From DATFTE01 sp963802575 (GTDB taxonomy: Bacteria; Acidobacteriota; Terriglobia; Terriglobales; Acidobacteriaceae): DNA of 64,000 nt. Every line of letters begins with the position of its first letter. The first letter of the stretch is position 1. The DNA lies in assembly GCA_963802575.1 (NCBI GenBank), contig CAWDJF010000004.1:372001-436000 (forward strand), in the 5' to 3' direction. The position numbers were made by a program, and so were the translations under genes. Positions 7,710 through 16,862 of the stretch are shown here, in pieces. A model generated the notes under the pieces. That model did not search any database, was not told where the DNA came from, and saw only the letters and a program-made list of their open reading frames with translations.

Positions 7710-8501
7710 ATCGGCTCCTTGAGGGTATTTGGGAGTGCGACTAAGGGGAGGTTCTTACTAAGACGGCATAAATGTACGCTGCTGACGAGACGAGTGTCAA
7801 CGAAACTCGTCACACATCGTGGTTCGATTGACCACTGCGGCTCGATGCGTCGGCCGTCCCTACGGGACTTGTGTCAGCTTTTGTGTCTTACCCAGCGTTG
7901 AAACGCTGGGCTACGGTCGTGGCGCCCCTCCGGGGCTTGGGGGCTACAGCCACAACTCTTTTTGATTCCCTGCGGCACGGCTGAAGCCGGGCCCTTTCAA
8001 GACCAGCAAACCTCGGCGGCTGAAGCCGGACACTCTTTGGCTGCGTACGGCACGAGTGAACTCGTGCCCTTCCCGGTTTTTGCGGCGCGGATGAAGTGTG
8101 GTCGATATGAATCTTCTCGGAAATGCCTTTCTACAGCAGTGGTGGTACTGGCTGTCGTGGGGTCCCTCCGCCCTCGCTTCGCTCGGGGTCGGGATGACAG
8201 GGAGTAGGGGATTTGGGGTCCCACGCTTTTCTTTGCGTGCCGGCGAAAAGCAGATTCCTCCCTTCGGTCGGAATGACAAGACCTTAAATAGGCCTTGCGC
8301 TCTGGGAATCCCACCTTTGCCGCAAAGGGCGCGGCAAAGATGGGGCACCCGGCCACATCTTCTTTTCTTTTCTCAGAATTCATCTCTCCTTAACACTGGC
8401 GAAACAAATCCGTAACGCGGCTTTCATATGATGGCCCGCGCCCCGGTTGTGGACGACGCCGTTGTCTGGCGCGTGCTCGGGGAACGATTGAGGAGAGCGA
8501 C
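7710..8501. other. Repeat-rich intergenic stretch without a supported gene
   Basis: No convincing coding frame is present on either strand. The stretch contains many short inverted repeats, for example CCCAGCGTTGAAACGCTGGG (7891-7910), GGCTGAAGCCGG-type units near 7980 and 8020, CACGAGTGAACTCGTG (8051-8066) and two degenerate copies of the dispersed palindromic element (about 8158-8202 and 8251-8280). The promoter of the phosphoesterase gene must lie in the last part. Confidence 0.6.
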
Positions 8502-9758
8502 ATGAAAAAAATTGTTGTGCTTTTGTCTTTGGCCCTGGCTCTGGGGACAGTGGCCTTTGCCGCTGAGGGAGCCGTGCCTACTGGAGTTCCGCATCTCGAT
8601 CACGTGTTCGTGATCATGATGGAAAATCATGGATACAGCCAGATCGTTGGCAATCCGAACGCGCCCTACGTCAACGCCTATCTGAAATCCGCGAACTCGG
8701 CGACGAATTATTTCGCGGTGGGGCATCCGAGCTTGACCAACTATCTGGAAGTGGTGGGGGGATCGAATTTCGGAGTGCGCAGCGACAACGCTCCCGACTG
8801 GCACAACCTGAGCTGCACGCCGAACCTGGCGAATGGATCGGTGGTAACGGATTTTCCGCCGAGCGGGCTGGTGTGTCCGATTGCGGGAACGGGGACGGAC
8901 GCCGAGACTCCGGCAATCGATTTGACCAACGAGTGCCCGACGTCAGTCGATCCGTGTCCTCCGGGGCTCAACGACCTTAATGGCACGCTGCATTATGCGG
9001 CGGCGCCGAACACCTCGGGCAAAACCATTGCCGACCAACTGGCGGAGAAGGGCCTGAGCTGGAAAAGCTATCAGGAAAGTCTGCCGGCCGCGGGCGCCGA
9101 CAATGTCACGTATAGTGACGGATTCTTTACCGATCTGTCGGACATCCAGTCGATTTTGCCGGGAGAAACGCAGACCTTGATCGATCTGTATGCGGCGAAG
9201 CACGATCCGTTTGTGTATTTCCAAAGCGTGCAGCAGAACGAGAAGACCGGAGTGTCGCTGAAGAACATTGTGGGCTTCGAAGGCGAGCACGGGCTGTATG
9301 CCGATCTGCTGTTGGGAAAGGTGCCGACGTATTCGTTCATCGCGCCCAACCAGTGCAACGACCAGCATGGACGCGGGAACGCCGGACCACAGTGCGACTT
9401 CGATCCCGTGGATGATGGCTCGCAGGCTGGGCTGAATCCGGCGCTGATCTACATCGGAGACCTGACGGTGCGAACGCTGGTGACGGCGATCCACAATTCT
9501 CCTGTGTGGAAAACGGGAAACACCGCCATCGTGCTGTTGTGGGACGAGAACGATTACAGCTTCGTGCCCAACACCAACCAGGTCCCGGTGATCGTGGACA
9601 CGAACTATGGAACCCATGGCCGGCCGAGCGCGCAGTTCTACACGCACTTCTCGTTGCTGAGGACGATCGAAGGCGGATTCGGGCTGCCCTGCCTGAACCA
9701 CGCTTGCGATGAGGCGACTGCGACGATGACCGATCTGTTCGCGGCGAAGGGAAACTAA
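8502..9758 (+). CDS. Secreted phosphoesterase (AcpA / phospholipase C family)
   Basis: This 418-residue protein opens with a clear signal peptide (MKKIVVLLSLALALGTVAFA) and belongs to the phosphoesterase family of acid phosphatases and phospholipases C, in the alkaline-phosphatase-like superfamily. The family hallmark DHVFVIMMENHGY covers residues 33-45; later metal-site segments include LLWDENDYSF and THGRPSAQFYTHFSLLRTIE. It probably hydrolyses phosphate esters or phospholipids outside the cell. The start has GAGGAGAGCGAC just upstream. It is monocistronic and ends at a bidirectional terminator. It lacks the PLC C-terminal domains, so acid phosphatase-like activity is more likely. Confidence 0.88.
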   Translation: MKKIVVLLSLALALGTVAFAAEGAVPTGVPHLDHVFVIMMENHGYSQIVGNPNAPYVNAYLKSANSATNYFAVGHPSLTNYLEVVGGSNFGVRSDNAPDWHNLSCTPNLANGSVVTDFPPSGLVCPIAGTGTDAETPAIDLTNECPTSVDPCPPGLNDLNGTLHYAAAPNTSGKTIADQLAEKGLSWKSYQESLPAAGADNVTYSDGFFTDLSDIQSILPGETQTLIDLYAAKHDPFVYFQSVQQNEKTGVSLKNIVGFEGEHGLYADLLLGKVPTYSFIAPNQCNDQHGRGNAGPQCDFDPVDDGSQAGLNPALIYIGDLTVRTLVTAIHNSPVWKTGNTAIVLLWDENDYSFVPNTNQVPVIVDTNYGTHGRPSAQFYTHFSLLRTIEGGFGLPCLNHACDEATATMTDLFAAKGN

Positions 9759-9777
9759 GTAAGTAGTTTCGACTGGG

Positions 9778-9806
9778 GGACGGGCGGGGACGCCCGTCCT
9801 TTATTG
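9778..9806. terminator. Bidirectional hairpin terminator between convergent genes
   Basis: A 9-bp perfect stem GGACGGGCG / CGCCCGTCC with a GGGA loop (9778-9799) is followed by TTTATTGTTT. It separates the phosphoesterase from the convergent di-heme gene. A close relative of the hairpin occurs at 56640-56659 near the murJ 3' end. Confidence 0.75.
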
Positions 9807-9807
9807 T

Positions 9808-11118
9808 TTATAGCGAATTCAGGAAGTCCATCAGAGAGGCCATGTCGCCCGAGTTCAGAGCATTGAAGTTCTGAATGACGGTGTTGGCTTCTGAATCCGG
9901 ATAAGAGTTGCCGCAAGCGGCGGGGCCGGCGAAACTCATGTGGTCCTCGATTGCGGTGGTGAGGTCGAAAGCGCGGCCGTCGTGGAGATAGACGGTGCGG
10001 CTGCTGAGATTCCAGAGCGGGGTGGTCTTCCACTGGTCGCCCTGGGCCTGTCCGAACTCCATGCAATCGGCGAGGCCGGGCCCCATATGGTGAATGAGTA
10101 AGTCAGAGTAAAGAGTGACGATCTGGTTGCTGAGCGCATTCACCACCGAGGTCTTGCCGCCGGTGAAACTCGCCAGAAGCTTTACGTTGGCGGGGGTGGT
10201 GTAAGAAGTGTTGTGGCACAGGACGCATCCGGTGGAAACAAAAACCATCATGCCTGCCGTGTTCATGGTTACTGGGTTGGGCGCGAGCAGTGACGGGTAG
10301 TCGTAAATCTGAAGGGTCTCTTTCCCGTTCGGATCATTCAGTTCCTGATCCTTGACGCACGAGGTGCTGGGCAAGTTGGGGCAGACCATCTTGGCCATGG
10401 AAGGCGGCATGTTTGAGCAGTCTTCCATCGTGTTGACGGGATTCGTGACGCCGATGTCGTGCTGGAAGGCCCCGGCCACCGCTTGCACGAGCGAGGCGAA
10501 CTGAGCCTTGGAACCAAACCGTCCGGGACGCACCTTGCCGTTCCAATCGGCCACCATGTTGGTCATGCCGTCGACGCCCTGGCCTTTATTTCCGGCGAAA
10601 CCGGTGATCGAGGAGTCGAGGATGGCATCGATCAATCCATCGCCGAACAGCTCAGGAGGCAGGCGCTGCGACGTCAGAGTTGCGTCGCTGGGGATGGATT
10701 CAGGCGGCACGGTGCAGGTTGACACGAAAGTTTGAATGGTGTGCGGCTGCAGAACAAATCCGCCTTCGTTGGTGAGTGGGTTGAAGCTGCCGTCGCTATT
10801 CAGCGCGCCGAAGAACGTAGTGCGCATGGTCGTATTGGTACCGCCCGCGGCGGGCGACGTGTGACAGTTGGCGCAATCCTGATTGGTGTAGACGACACCC
10901 AGTCCGTGGTCGGGATCCCAATGCACGTTGAACTCTTTAAATCCCACGTTGAACAGGCTGGTTTGTCCCGTGGTGAGGCCGGCGAGTGGCGATCCCAGAG
11001 TCGACTGGGCATGCACGGGACGGGCCGCGGTCCAGGAAATCAGAACGCCAGCGACCACGCCAAGCAGAACGACCAAGAAGACGACGCGCGAAACATTAGA
11101 GGAGCGGAGACGGTTCAT
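9808..11118 (-). CDS. Di-heme oxidoreductase family protein (DUF1111), exported
   Basis: This 436-residue protein has an N-terminal hydrophobic signal/anchor (VVFLVVLLGVVAGVLISWTA, about 12-31) and two c-type heme sites: CANCH (82-86) and CVLCH (298-302). The rest matches the DUF1111 di-heme family, with the FGDGLIDAI segment near 158, an LYSDLLIHHMGPGLAD segment, and the TTPLWNLSSRTVYLHDGRAFDLTTAIEDH region near the C-terminus. These proteins act in the periplasm in electron transfer or peroxide/thiol redox chemistry; the substrate here is unknown. Heme attachment would need the Ccm system, not seen in this window. Probably monocistronic. Confidence 0.88.
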   Translation of the reverse strand: MNRLRSSNVSRVVFLVVLLGVVAGVLISWTAARPVHAQSTLGSPLAGLTTGQTSLFNVGFKEFNVHWDPDHGLGVVYTNQDCANCHTSPAAGGTNTTMRTTFFGALNSDGSFNPLTNEGGFVLQPHTIQTFVSTCTVPPESIPSDATLTSQRLPPELFGDGLIDAILDSSITGFAGNKGQGVDGMTNMVADWNGKVRPGRFGSKAQFASLVQAVAGAFQHDIGVTNPVNTMEDCSNMPPSMAKMVCPNLPSTSCVKDQELNDPNGKETLQIYDYPSLLAPNPVTMNTAGMMVFVSTGCVLCHNTSYTTPANVKLLASFTGGKTSVVNALSNQIVTLYSDLLIHHMGPGLADCMEFGQAQGDQWKTTPLWNLSSRTVYLHDGRAFDLTTAIEDHMSFAGPAACGNSYPDSEANTVIQNFNALNSGDMASLMDFLNSL

Positions 11119-11318
11119 GGGAGCTCCTTCGGCCGAGACGAGAACCCCAGGGAAAGAACATCCGCCATGACAGCGGTATTGCGGAGTATGTGTCCGGCCA
11201 GCCCGATTGTCAATACATGTAAAGAGGAAAGAGGAATGTCCTTAAGAAGGTAGTCCCTGCCGGTTCTCTTCAGGTTGAGATGAGCGAAGCGAGGCGGTCA
11301 TCCCACCAGCCGCGACAA

Positions 11319-12272
11319 CTACTGAGGATCGGCTGTCAGGATCGAGAAGCCATCGAATCGGTATTCCCTTCGATCTCCATCCTTGCGGAACTTCGCTTTG
11401 CCAGACTGCACTTCACGGAAAGCTTCCGCCAGTTTCGTCAGCATCACGGGCGGCTCGGCGGGAAAGTTGTGGGATGGCAGCAAAAGATCAACTTGTGAAG
11501 CGAGCTTGGCCAGGTGTTCGACCGATCGCTGGTAGTCGGCCACGTTAGTTTCGGGCACATAAAGAAAAATAGGCCCGGCGTAAAACGTGTCGCCCGTAAA
11601 CAGGAGCTTGTTCTTTCGATCAAGCAGGCATAACGCATCAGGAGTGTGTCCGGGGCTTTGCAGGACTTCAAGCTGACGATCGCCAAGATCGATGAAGTCT
11701 CCGTCTTTGACGAAGTGCGAGATCTTGAACGGGGGGATCGCGTAGCTTTCGGGTTTGAATCCCGCCGGAGGTGCGCCGCAAAAGCGCTCGGGAATCACGA
11801 CGTCGCGGAGTTGTTCGTGCGATCCACCTGCCTGATTGCGACGGGTAAACGGAGTATCAAGACCCAACACGTCAGGGAATTCCCAGTTGTCTCCGATGTG
11901 GTCGTAGTGCGTGTGTGAGTTGAGCACTGTGACCGGAAGCGTGGTGAGGCTCGCGACGACTTTCTTGATGTCGCCAATGCCAAGCCCGGTATCGAACAGC
12001 AGCGCCCGCTTCGAACCCACAATAAGGTAGGAGATGACCTCCTCGTATTGATGAGGCTCGTAGATGGCGAACACCCCGGGGCGGACGCGATAGATCTCAA
12101 ACCAAGGGGTCTCCGGAGCGACCCGTTCAAGATTCTTATAGCCGGGACGAGGGAGGGACGCACACCAGCTCGGCCTCAAAGGCTCAGATTGGGCTTCTGC
12201 TCTGCCGGGTGACGATTGTGCCCAGAGCGGGCAGAGCAGCAGAGTGCAGGCTACTAGTAGTTTGCGGATCAT
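11319..12272 (-). CDS. Exported metallo-beta-lactamase-fold hydrolase
   Basis: The protein is 317 residues from MIRKLLVACTLLLCPLWAQS, a signal peptide; the open frame extends to 12410, but the added N-terminus is implausible. The MBL metal site is visible: HTHYDH (120-125), a GHTPDA segment with the next His, TGDTFY with the bridging Asp, and a late PSHNFP His. The fold hydrolyses thioesters, lactones, lactams or phosphoesters; the substrate here is not determinable. It resembles secreted MBL proteins of broad specificity rather than a known beta-lactamase subclass. No strong Shine-Dalgarno precedes the chosen start. Confidence 0.82.
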   Translation of the reverse strand: MIRKLLVACTLLLCPLWAQSSPGRAEAQSEPLRPSWCASLPRPGYKNLERVAPETPWFEIYRVRPGVFAIYEPHQYEEVISYLIVGSKRALLFDTGLGIGDIKKVVASLTTLPVTVLNSHTHYDHIGDNWEFPDVLGLDTPFTRRNQAGGSHEQLRDVVIPERFCGAPPAGFKPESYAIPPFKISHFVKDGDFIDLGDRQLEVLQSPGHTPDALCLLDRKNKLLFTGDTFYAGPIFLYVPETNVADYQRSVEHLAKLASQVDLLLPSHNFPAEPPVMLTKLAEAFREVQSGKAKFRKDGDRREYRFDGFSILTADPQ

Positions 12273-12478
12273 AAGGATTGGCAGCGCGCCTGTAACTATA
12301 ACCCTCCGGTCCCCAACTCTCCCCAACGTCTGCGTAATGAATGCGGAATGTGTTCTGGGTTCAGGCGGCATAGGTAAGGTAGGGGCCCTTCGACTTCGGC
12401 AGTCGTTCACTTCGTGAACGGCTGCCTACGCTCAGGGTTCTTAGACGGGGCAAGCTTTGCGGCATTTCTGAAAACAAC

Positions 12479-12505
12479 ATCGCCCGGAGCGAGGCTCCGG
12501 GCGAT
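12479..12505 (-). terminator. Hairpin, probable terminator of the leftward small gene
   Basis: A 12-bp perfect inverted repeat (ATCGCCCGGAGC / GCTCCGGGCGAT, 3-nt GAG loop) lies 71 bp past the stop of the gene at 12576-12836. On the minus strand it is followed by GTTGTTTTC, a weak U-rich tail. Confidence 0.55.
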
Positions 12506-12575
12506 GCGAATATCTCTCCTCTACCGGCGGACGCACGCGGCCGCCAGCCGGAGTTTCAGTCCCCTGAGAATCCGC

Positions 12576-12836
12576 CTACGGCCAGCGCTTCGCGGTGTCT
12601 TCCCATCCAGCGGCACGTGCCGGTTGCGGCGCAGTGTTGACCGCCGGCTGTGGAATGCGTATCGGTTGTTGCACGGGAGCGCTCGCGGCCAGCGTCGGTT
12701 TGTTGTTAGTGGCCTCGATGGCAGCTTCTTTATCGTCCGACAGCAACGGTGCAGCGACGCGCAACGCTTCCACTTCCTTTTCCAGCCTCGCCAGTTCGAG
12801 TTCCTTCTGTCTCAGAACCTCGTAGACATTCTTCAT
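12576..12836 (-). CDS. Small conserved coiled-coil protein (MKNVYEVLRQKE type)
   Basis: This 86-residue protein starts MKNVYEVLRQKELELARLEK, a heptad-patterned N-terminal helix, and continues with a Pro/Ala-rich, probably disordered C-terminus. Proteins with this start recur in Acidobacteriota as small uncharacterised genes (from memory). The frame is open to 12908, but the Met at 12836 has an AAGGTG eight bases upstream and matches the recurring start. No signal peptide is seen. Function unknown; the amphipathic helix suggests homo- or hetero-oligomerisation. Confidence 0.65.
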   Translation of the reverse strand: MKNVYEVLRQKELELARLEKEVEALRVAAPLLSDDKEAAIEATNNKPTLAASAPVQQPIRIPQPAVNTAPQPARAAGWEDTAKRWP

Positions 12837-13035
12837 CTGTGGCACCTTTGCAGAAACTTCGGTTGGAACAGTTTCTTGCACTTTATGCAGAGTGGAGAAA
12901 GTTGTCAAGGAATTGTCACGACCAGGAACTTCCGGAGCGTCCCAGAAGCACAGTACTCCAGCTCTTGACTCGCAATTCGATTCGGGGGGAGAATGAGGCG
13001 CTTTGGAAACGGGCGGCGTGGCCCGAGGGGCGAAT

Positions 13036-13914
13036 ATGCGGAATCGACTGGCTATCCTTTTTCTGCTCGTATCGATGACAGCAGGATTAGCGGCCGCTCA
13101 ATCCTCACAACCGAATCCTGCCTTGTCTTACACCACGGTGGATGTGCCCGGCGCCATTACCACAGTGGTGAACGGAATCAACTCCTCCGGCGAGGTTGCG
13201 GGTTACTACACCACTTCCCCTGGCGGCCCCTTGCATTCCTTTACCTGGAGCAACGGGACCTTTTCTTACATCGACTATCCCGGCGCTGATTGGACGTGGG
13301 CCACGAGCATCAATGATGGGGGCACCGTTGTGGGGTTGGTCACTAAGGGCAGGTCCGAGTCTGGGTTTTCCTATGACGGAGCGAACTTCACGCTCATCGC
13401 TTACCCGGGGGCGAAGAGCTCGGCGGTGGAAGGCACGAATAACGCTGGCGATGTGGCGGGCTTCTTCGTGCAGGGCAAGTACGACAGGGCTTTTTCGCGT
13501 ATTGGAACTCAATACCAGTTGATCTCGCCCCCGGGGAAGTTTCTTCAGGTGATCGCGTACGGGATCAACAACTTCGACGAGATCGTCGGCACTGAAGGCA
13601 CCGGCACCAACACCAAGGGATTCGACTACAGGAACGGGCAATTCACCACGGTGGCCGTCCCCGGAGCGCTCGAAACCTCAGCGTTTGGAATCAATGACAG
13701 CGGCGTGATTGTCGGGTGGTTTCTGGGAACATCCAATCCTTTGTATAACGGTTTTACCTTGAGCGGCGGCGTGTACACGACAATCAGTGTGCCCGCAGCG
13801 GTGAAGACCTACGTGATGGGCATCAACAACGGAGGGCAACTGGTGGGGACCTACGAAGACAGCCAGAGCATCTTTCACGGCTTTTTTACGAACGCCAGTC
13901 AAAAACCTGAGTAG
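13036..13914 (+). CDS. Secreted HAF-repeat protein
   Basis: This 292-residue exported protein has a signal peptide (MRNRLAILFLLVSMTAGLAAAQ) followed by about six repeats of a beta-propeller-like unit built around phrases such as VDVPGAITTVVNGINSSGE, YPGADWTWATSINDGGTVVG and VPGALETSAFGINDSGVIVG. This is the HAF (YIYxxG-like) repeat pattern common in acidobacterial extracellular proteins. The ATG at 13036 has GAGGGG five to six bases upstream; an in-frame ATG at 13003 lacks a sensible leader. Function is unknown; a surface or matrix role is inferred from export and repeats. Confidence 0.82.
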   Translation: MRNRLAILFLLVSMTAGLAAAQSSQPNPALSYTTVDVPGAITTVVNGINSSGEVAGYYTTSPGGPLHSFTWSNGTFSYIDYPGADWTWATSINDGGTVVGLVTKGRSESGFSYDGANFTLIAYPGAKSSAVEGTNNAGDVAGFFVQGKYDRAFSRIGTQYQLISPPGKFLQVIAYGINNFDEIVGTEGTGTNTKGFDYRNGQFTTVAVPGALETSAFGINDSGVIVGWFLGTSNPLYNGFTLSGGVYTTISVPAAVKTYVMGINNGGQLVGTYEDSQSIFHGFFTNASQKPE

Positions 13915-14256
13915 AGACCGCGTTCTCCGTTGCGTTCCGCATCATTCGCTGTGGCGACATGCAACATGACCGACTCTCGCGCCAAGTTGCTGTTGAGCAA
14001 GATGTTCCGCGACGCCCGCCAGCAAGTCGCTGATTTTGCTCGTTGCAGATGTTGCGAAGCTCATCAATCTGCTGTTGTCCTTCTCCGCAAAAGAATTCAA
14101 CACTTCGCAACTCCTCACTTCTAACTCATTCATGCGCAGTCACATTCGACGAATGCACGGAATCCGCTAGCGATGTTTTGAATTTGGCACGGCATGTGCC
14201 TTAAGCAATGGTGGCGAGTGACCGAGAAGTGAAGAGGCACTCCGACGAGGTGCTTT
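13915..14256. other. Intergenic region with a sigma-54-type promoter
   Basis: Short frames exist on both strands (for example a 63-codon leftward frame at 13942-14133 with helical composition) but none has a ribosome site or recognisable similarity, so none is called. The right end holds the promoter listed separately. Confidence 0.5.
14185..14199 (+). promoter_or_regulatory. Sigma-54 (RpoN) -24/-12 promoter
   Basis: TGGCACGGCATGTGC matches the RpoN consensus TGGCACG-N4-TTGC, with GG and GC elements 12 nt apart and one mismatch in the -12 box. It lies about 58 bp before the start of the GcvH-like gene on the same strand. Transcription from it would need an AAA+ enhancer-binding protein; none is encoded nearby. 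Confidence 0.6.
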
Positions 14257-14922
14257 ATGACAGTCATCCTGGTTCTGTTCACATTCGTAACGTTCTTATT
14301 GATCGATCATTTCTATAGCCGTAAACATGCGGTAATACAACCTGTCCTGCAGATGACAAAACCTGCGCCGCGCGTGGCGTCGGGCGTGGTCGGCGGATTC
14401 CGCATTCCTGAGAACCTGCGCTTTCATCCCGGACATACCTGGGCGTTGAACGAGAGTCCGAGCCTGGTGCGCGTCGGCATGGACGATTTCGCCGCCAAAC
14501 TGACCGGGCACGTCGATGCCATCAGCCTGCCGCAGCGCGGACAATGGATCCGCCAAGGCCAGAAGATTTGCACACTTCGCCGCGACGGCACTTCCGTCGA
14601 TATGGTCTCGCCGATCGAAGGCAGCGTGGCCGACATCAATGAAGCCATTGGCCGCGATCCCGAACTGGCGCGCAAAGATCCTTATGGCGAAGGCTGGCTG
14701 TTGACCGTGCAATCTCCCGATGCGAAGACGAATTTCCGCAACCTGTTGGGCGGAGCGCTGGCGCGCTGGTGGATGGAGGAATCGGCGGGACGCTTGCAGA
14801 AAAAGATGCCTTGCATGCTGGGAGCGCTGGCACAGGATGGCGGCGCAGCGGTCGACAATATCGCAGCCCAGATGCCCAATCAGGATTGGGCAGTGTTGGC
14901 AAAAGAGTTCTTCCTGTCATAG
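14257..14922 (+). CDS. Membrane-anchored GcvH-like (lipoyl-fold) protein without the lipoyl lysine
   Basis: This 221-residue protein has one N-terminal membrane helix (MTVILVLFTFVTFLLIDHFY) then a glycine-cleavage-H-like barrel: FHPGHTWALNESPSLVRVGMDDFAAKLTG matches the H-protein entry, and VDMVSPIEGSVADINEA matches the region after the lipoylated hairpin. True H proteins carry ESVKA there; here the equivalent is TSVDM, so the modified lysine is missing. It therefore cannot shuttle aminomethyl groups as normal GcvH does and is probably a scaffold or redox-partner protein at the membrane. GAGGTG lies before the ATG. It is preceded by a sigma-54-type promoter and followed by a strong terminator, so it is its own unit. 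Confidence 0.75.
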   Translation: MTVILVLFTFVTFLLIDHFYSRKHAVIQPVLQMTKPAPRVASGVVGGFRIPENLRFHPGHTWALNESPSLVRVGMDDFAAKLTGHVDAISLPQRGQWIRQGQKICTLRRDGTSVDMVSPIEGSVADINEAIGRDPELARKDPYGEGWLLTVQSPDAKTNFRNLLGGALARWWMEESAGRLQKKMPCMLGALAQDGGAAVDNIAAQMPNQDWAVLAKEFFLS

Positions 14923-14956
14923 GGCTGGCGACCTCCTGAAGAAACTCGCCACTCAC

Positions 14957-14990
14957 CCCGGCAAGCACGAGCTTGCCGGGCTTTTATTTT
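14957..14990 (+). terminator. Rho-independent terminator of the GcvH-like gene
   Basis: A 10-bp perfect stem CCCGGCAAGC / GCTTGCCGGG with an ACGA loop (14957-14980) is followed by CTTTTATTTT, 35 bp after the stop codon. Confidence 0.9.
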
Positions 14991-15040
14991 GGCCCTAGCG
15001 ATGCCGGCGTCATTCCGAGGCGAAGCGTCACAGTGCCGGC

Positions 15041-15116
15041 GTCATCCCGAGGCGAAGCGAGGGATCCGGCGGGCGGCATCGATGCTCCCTCGGCCTTTCG
15101 ACCTCGGGATGACGTC
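15041..15116. repeat. Dispersed palindromic element, copy A
   Basis: The element has an outer arm GTCATCCCGAGG, the mini-hairpin GCGAAGC, an inner arm GAGGGATCCGGCG, the palindrome GCATCGATGC, then a right half (here missing the inner CGCCGGAT arm) with CGGCCTTTCGACC and CTCGGGATGACGTC. A partial left arm precedes it at 15009-15028. It separates the terminator above from the PilZ gene below. Other copies are at 16669, 16863, 19822, 23178, 62676 and 63989. Confidence 0.8.
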
Positions 15117-15368
15117 AGGGGTTGAGATTACCCATTGAGGGCCATCGCTACATTAGTTTTCTCATGTGCATTTGTTTGCAAACTCTGCTCCCCACCCTGC
15201 CGTAAGTACTGATTATTCATCGCGCAAACGTGGTTGCGCGCGTGCACATCTCAGAGAGTACGCGCCACGCTCGCAGGCTAAGTTACTTTTGTAATTCTTA
15301 GTAACACGACGAGTAACCTGCCGCTAAAGCGAAACACAGAGCGCTACTGCAGTGCCGGGGGAGGAAGT

Positions 15369-16139
15369 ATGGGATGCCGACGTCAATCAAGGACAATGAC
15401 GGAGCTGGCGGTGAGTCTTTGCGGGACCGATGCCAAAGGACGCGCTTACATCGAGCGCGTGGTGACGCAGAACATCAGCCGTGATGGAGCTTTGCTCGAA
15501 AAAGTGCGCGGTCCGGTACGCGTAGGCGACACGGTGGTGGTGCGCTGCGCCGACAATACGGGACGCTTCCGCGCGATGTGGGAGAAATACGAGAACGACG
15601 GAACCAAGCGCCTCGGCCTGATGCGGCTGACGCCGTCGAATCGAATTGAAGATTACGACATGCCTGAGAACGAAGCGGACGAATACAAGCGTCCGCGGGG
15701 CGTGGCGAGACGCAGGAACGTGCGCTACAGGTGTGAAGTCGCCGCCGAGTTGCGGCTGAAGCATATTCAGACGCCGATGTGGGTGACCAGCGTCAACCTT
15801 GGCGAAGACGGATGCGCCGTCAACACGCTGGTGTCAGTTCCCGCAGGAACCGAACTGAACGTTGCCATGTGGCTCGGGGGCGAGAAAGTATGGGCGCAAG
15901 GCATCGTTGTCACCAGCCTCTACGGATTGGGCACGGGCATTCACTTCACCAGCATGTCAAAGCAGGGACGCGAGCATCTGCGAAGTTTTCTTGCCCAGCA
16001 GACCGAAGTGATCACCGATCGCCGGATGGAAAGCGAAGCCGCCGAACCTCAACCTTGCCTGGTCACAGAAGAGAAAGAGCGCGAGGAGTTCACGGTCTCG
16101 ATTCCGCTGGTTTACGAAGAAACTTCTGTGTTGGAGTAA
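15369..16139 (+). CDS. Protein with two PilZ domains
   Basis: This 256-residue cytoplasmic protein appears to hold two PilZ-like barrels. The first (residues about 1-95) has NISRDGALLEK; the second begins at RRRNVRYRCEVAAELRL (about 116-132) and continues VTSVNLGEDGCAV, matching the RxxxR ... (D/N)xSxxG c-di-GMP pattern only partly (NLGEDG in place of DxSxxG). The C-terminal 40 residues are acidic. It would sense or once sensed c-di-GMP and relay it to surface functions, fitting the many surface-polymer genes nearby. The ATG has GGGGGAGGAAGT upstream; a hairpin terminator follows. Binding capacity of each domain is uncertain. Confidence 0.78.
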   Translation: MGCRRQSRTMTELAVSLCGTDAKGRAYIERVVTQNISRDGALLEKVRGPVRVGDTVVVRCADNTGRFRAMWEKYENDGTKRLGLMRLTPSNRIEDYDMPENEADEYKRPRGVARRRNVRYRCEVAAELRLKHIQTPMWVTSVNLGEDGCAVNTLVSVPAGTELNVAMWLGGEKVWAQGIVVTSLYGLGTGIHFTSMSKQGREHLRSFLAQQTEVITDRRMESEAAEPQPCLVTEEKEREEFTVSIPLVYEETSVLE

Positions 16140-16158
16140 ATCGACTTGCATGGTAGGT

Positions 16159-16212
16159 AGCCCCGCCGTCCTCTTTCAGATCGTGATGGAAGAGGAGGCG
16201 GGGCTTTTCTTT
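16159..16212 (+). terminator. Rho-independent terminator of the PilZ gene
   Basis: AGCCCCGCC ... CCTCTTT pairs with AAGAGGAGGCGGGGCT across a roughly 20-nt loop, and the stem ends in TTTTCTTT. It begins 20 bp after the stop codon. Confidence 0.8.
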
Positions 16213-16668
16213 GAGGCGATTTTGGGTGGCGCAGCCGCTTCCAGGTGAAGGCCTGACAGTTTCATAGGAGCGAAACGGGTTTCGAAGATCGGCTGGTCCC
16301 AAGCTGAAGGTCTCTGTTTTCATTTTCATACAGGCGCTTTCGTCTTCCGTTCGGTTTCGTCTTGCGTTCGCCGCTCGTTACTTTGCAACGATTTAGACGT
16401 GGGATTCGAGCCTAAGTTTATATCTACAAGCAATAAATCGACAGCAGCCAATCTTCAGCGTCCGCAGGGAGGTTTTATCTCTCCCGATAACCATTCGCAT
16501 GCCCAGAGGAGCGATTGGCGATCCTGGCGCATTTCTGGCCCCGGAGGAGGTATTCCACGCGCGGGCCCAGAGCATAATTCTTGCCTGCGCCTCTCTGCGA
16601 TTTAGCTATAGCTTACAGTTCCATTTTGGAACTGAGAACGGACGACGGCGTCCGTCCCTACTACTCAC

Positions 16669-16754
16669 GACGTCCCGAGCGAAGCGAGGGATCCGGCGGG
16701 CGGCATCGATGCTCCACGCCGGATCCCTCGGCCTCTCGGCCTCGGGATGACGTC
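16669..16754. repeat. Dispersed palindromic element, copy B (full length)
   Basis: The most complete copy: left outer arm GACGTCCCGAGC, mini-hairpin GCGAAGC, inner arm GAGGGATCCGGCG, core GCATCGATGC, inner arm CGCCGGATCCCTC, side hairpin GGCCTCTCGGCC, right outer arm CTCGGGATGACGTC. The 13-bp inner arms pair perfectly. Confidence 0.85.
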
Positions 16755-16862
16755 GGTGGGTTCTTAGCTCTCGGCCTCAGGACTACGTCGGTCGGGGGAG
16801 TGTTCTTCTTCCGCCGCTTCCCAGTCGGGCAGACGACGGCGTCCGTCCCTACTACTCATGAT

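Noticed and set aside
8943..9701. 252-codon minus-strand frame
   Set aside because: Antisense to the phosphoesterase; composition is Arg/His/Val-rich with no recognisable motif.
13942..14133. 63-codon leftward frame with helical composition
   Set aside because: No ribosome site, no recognisable family, and overlaps other equally weak frames.
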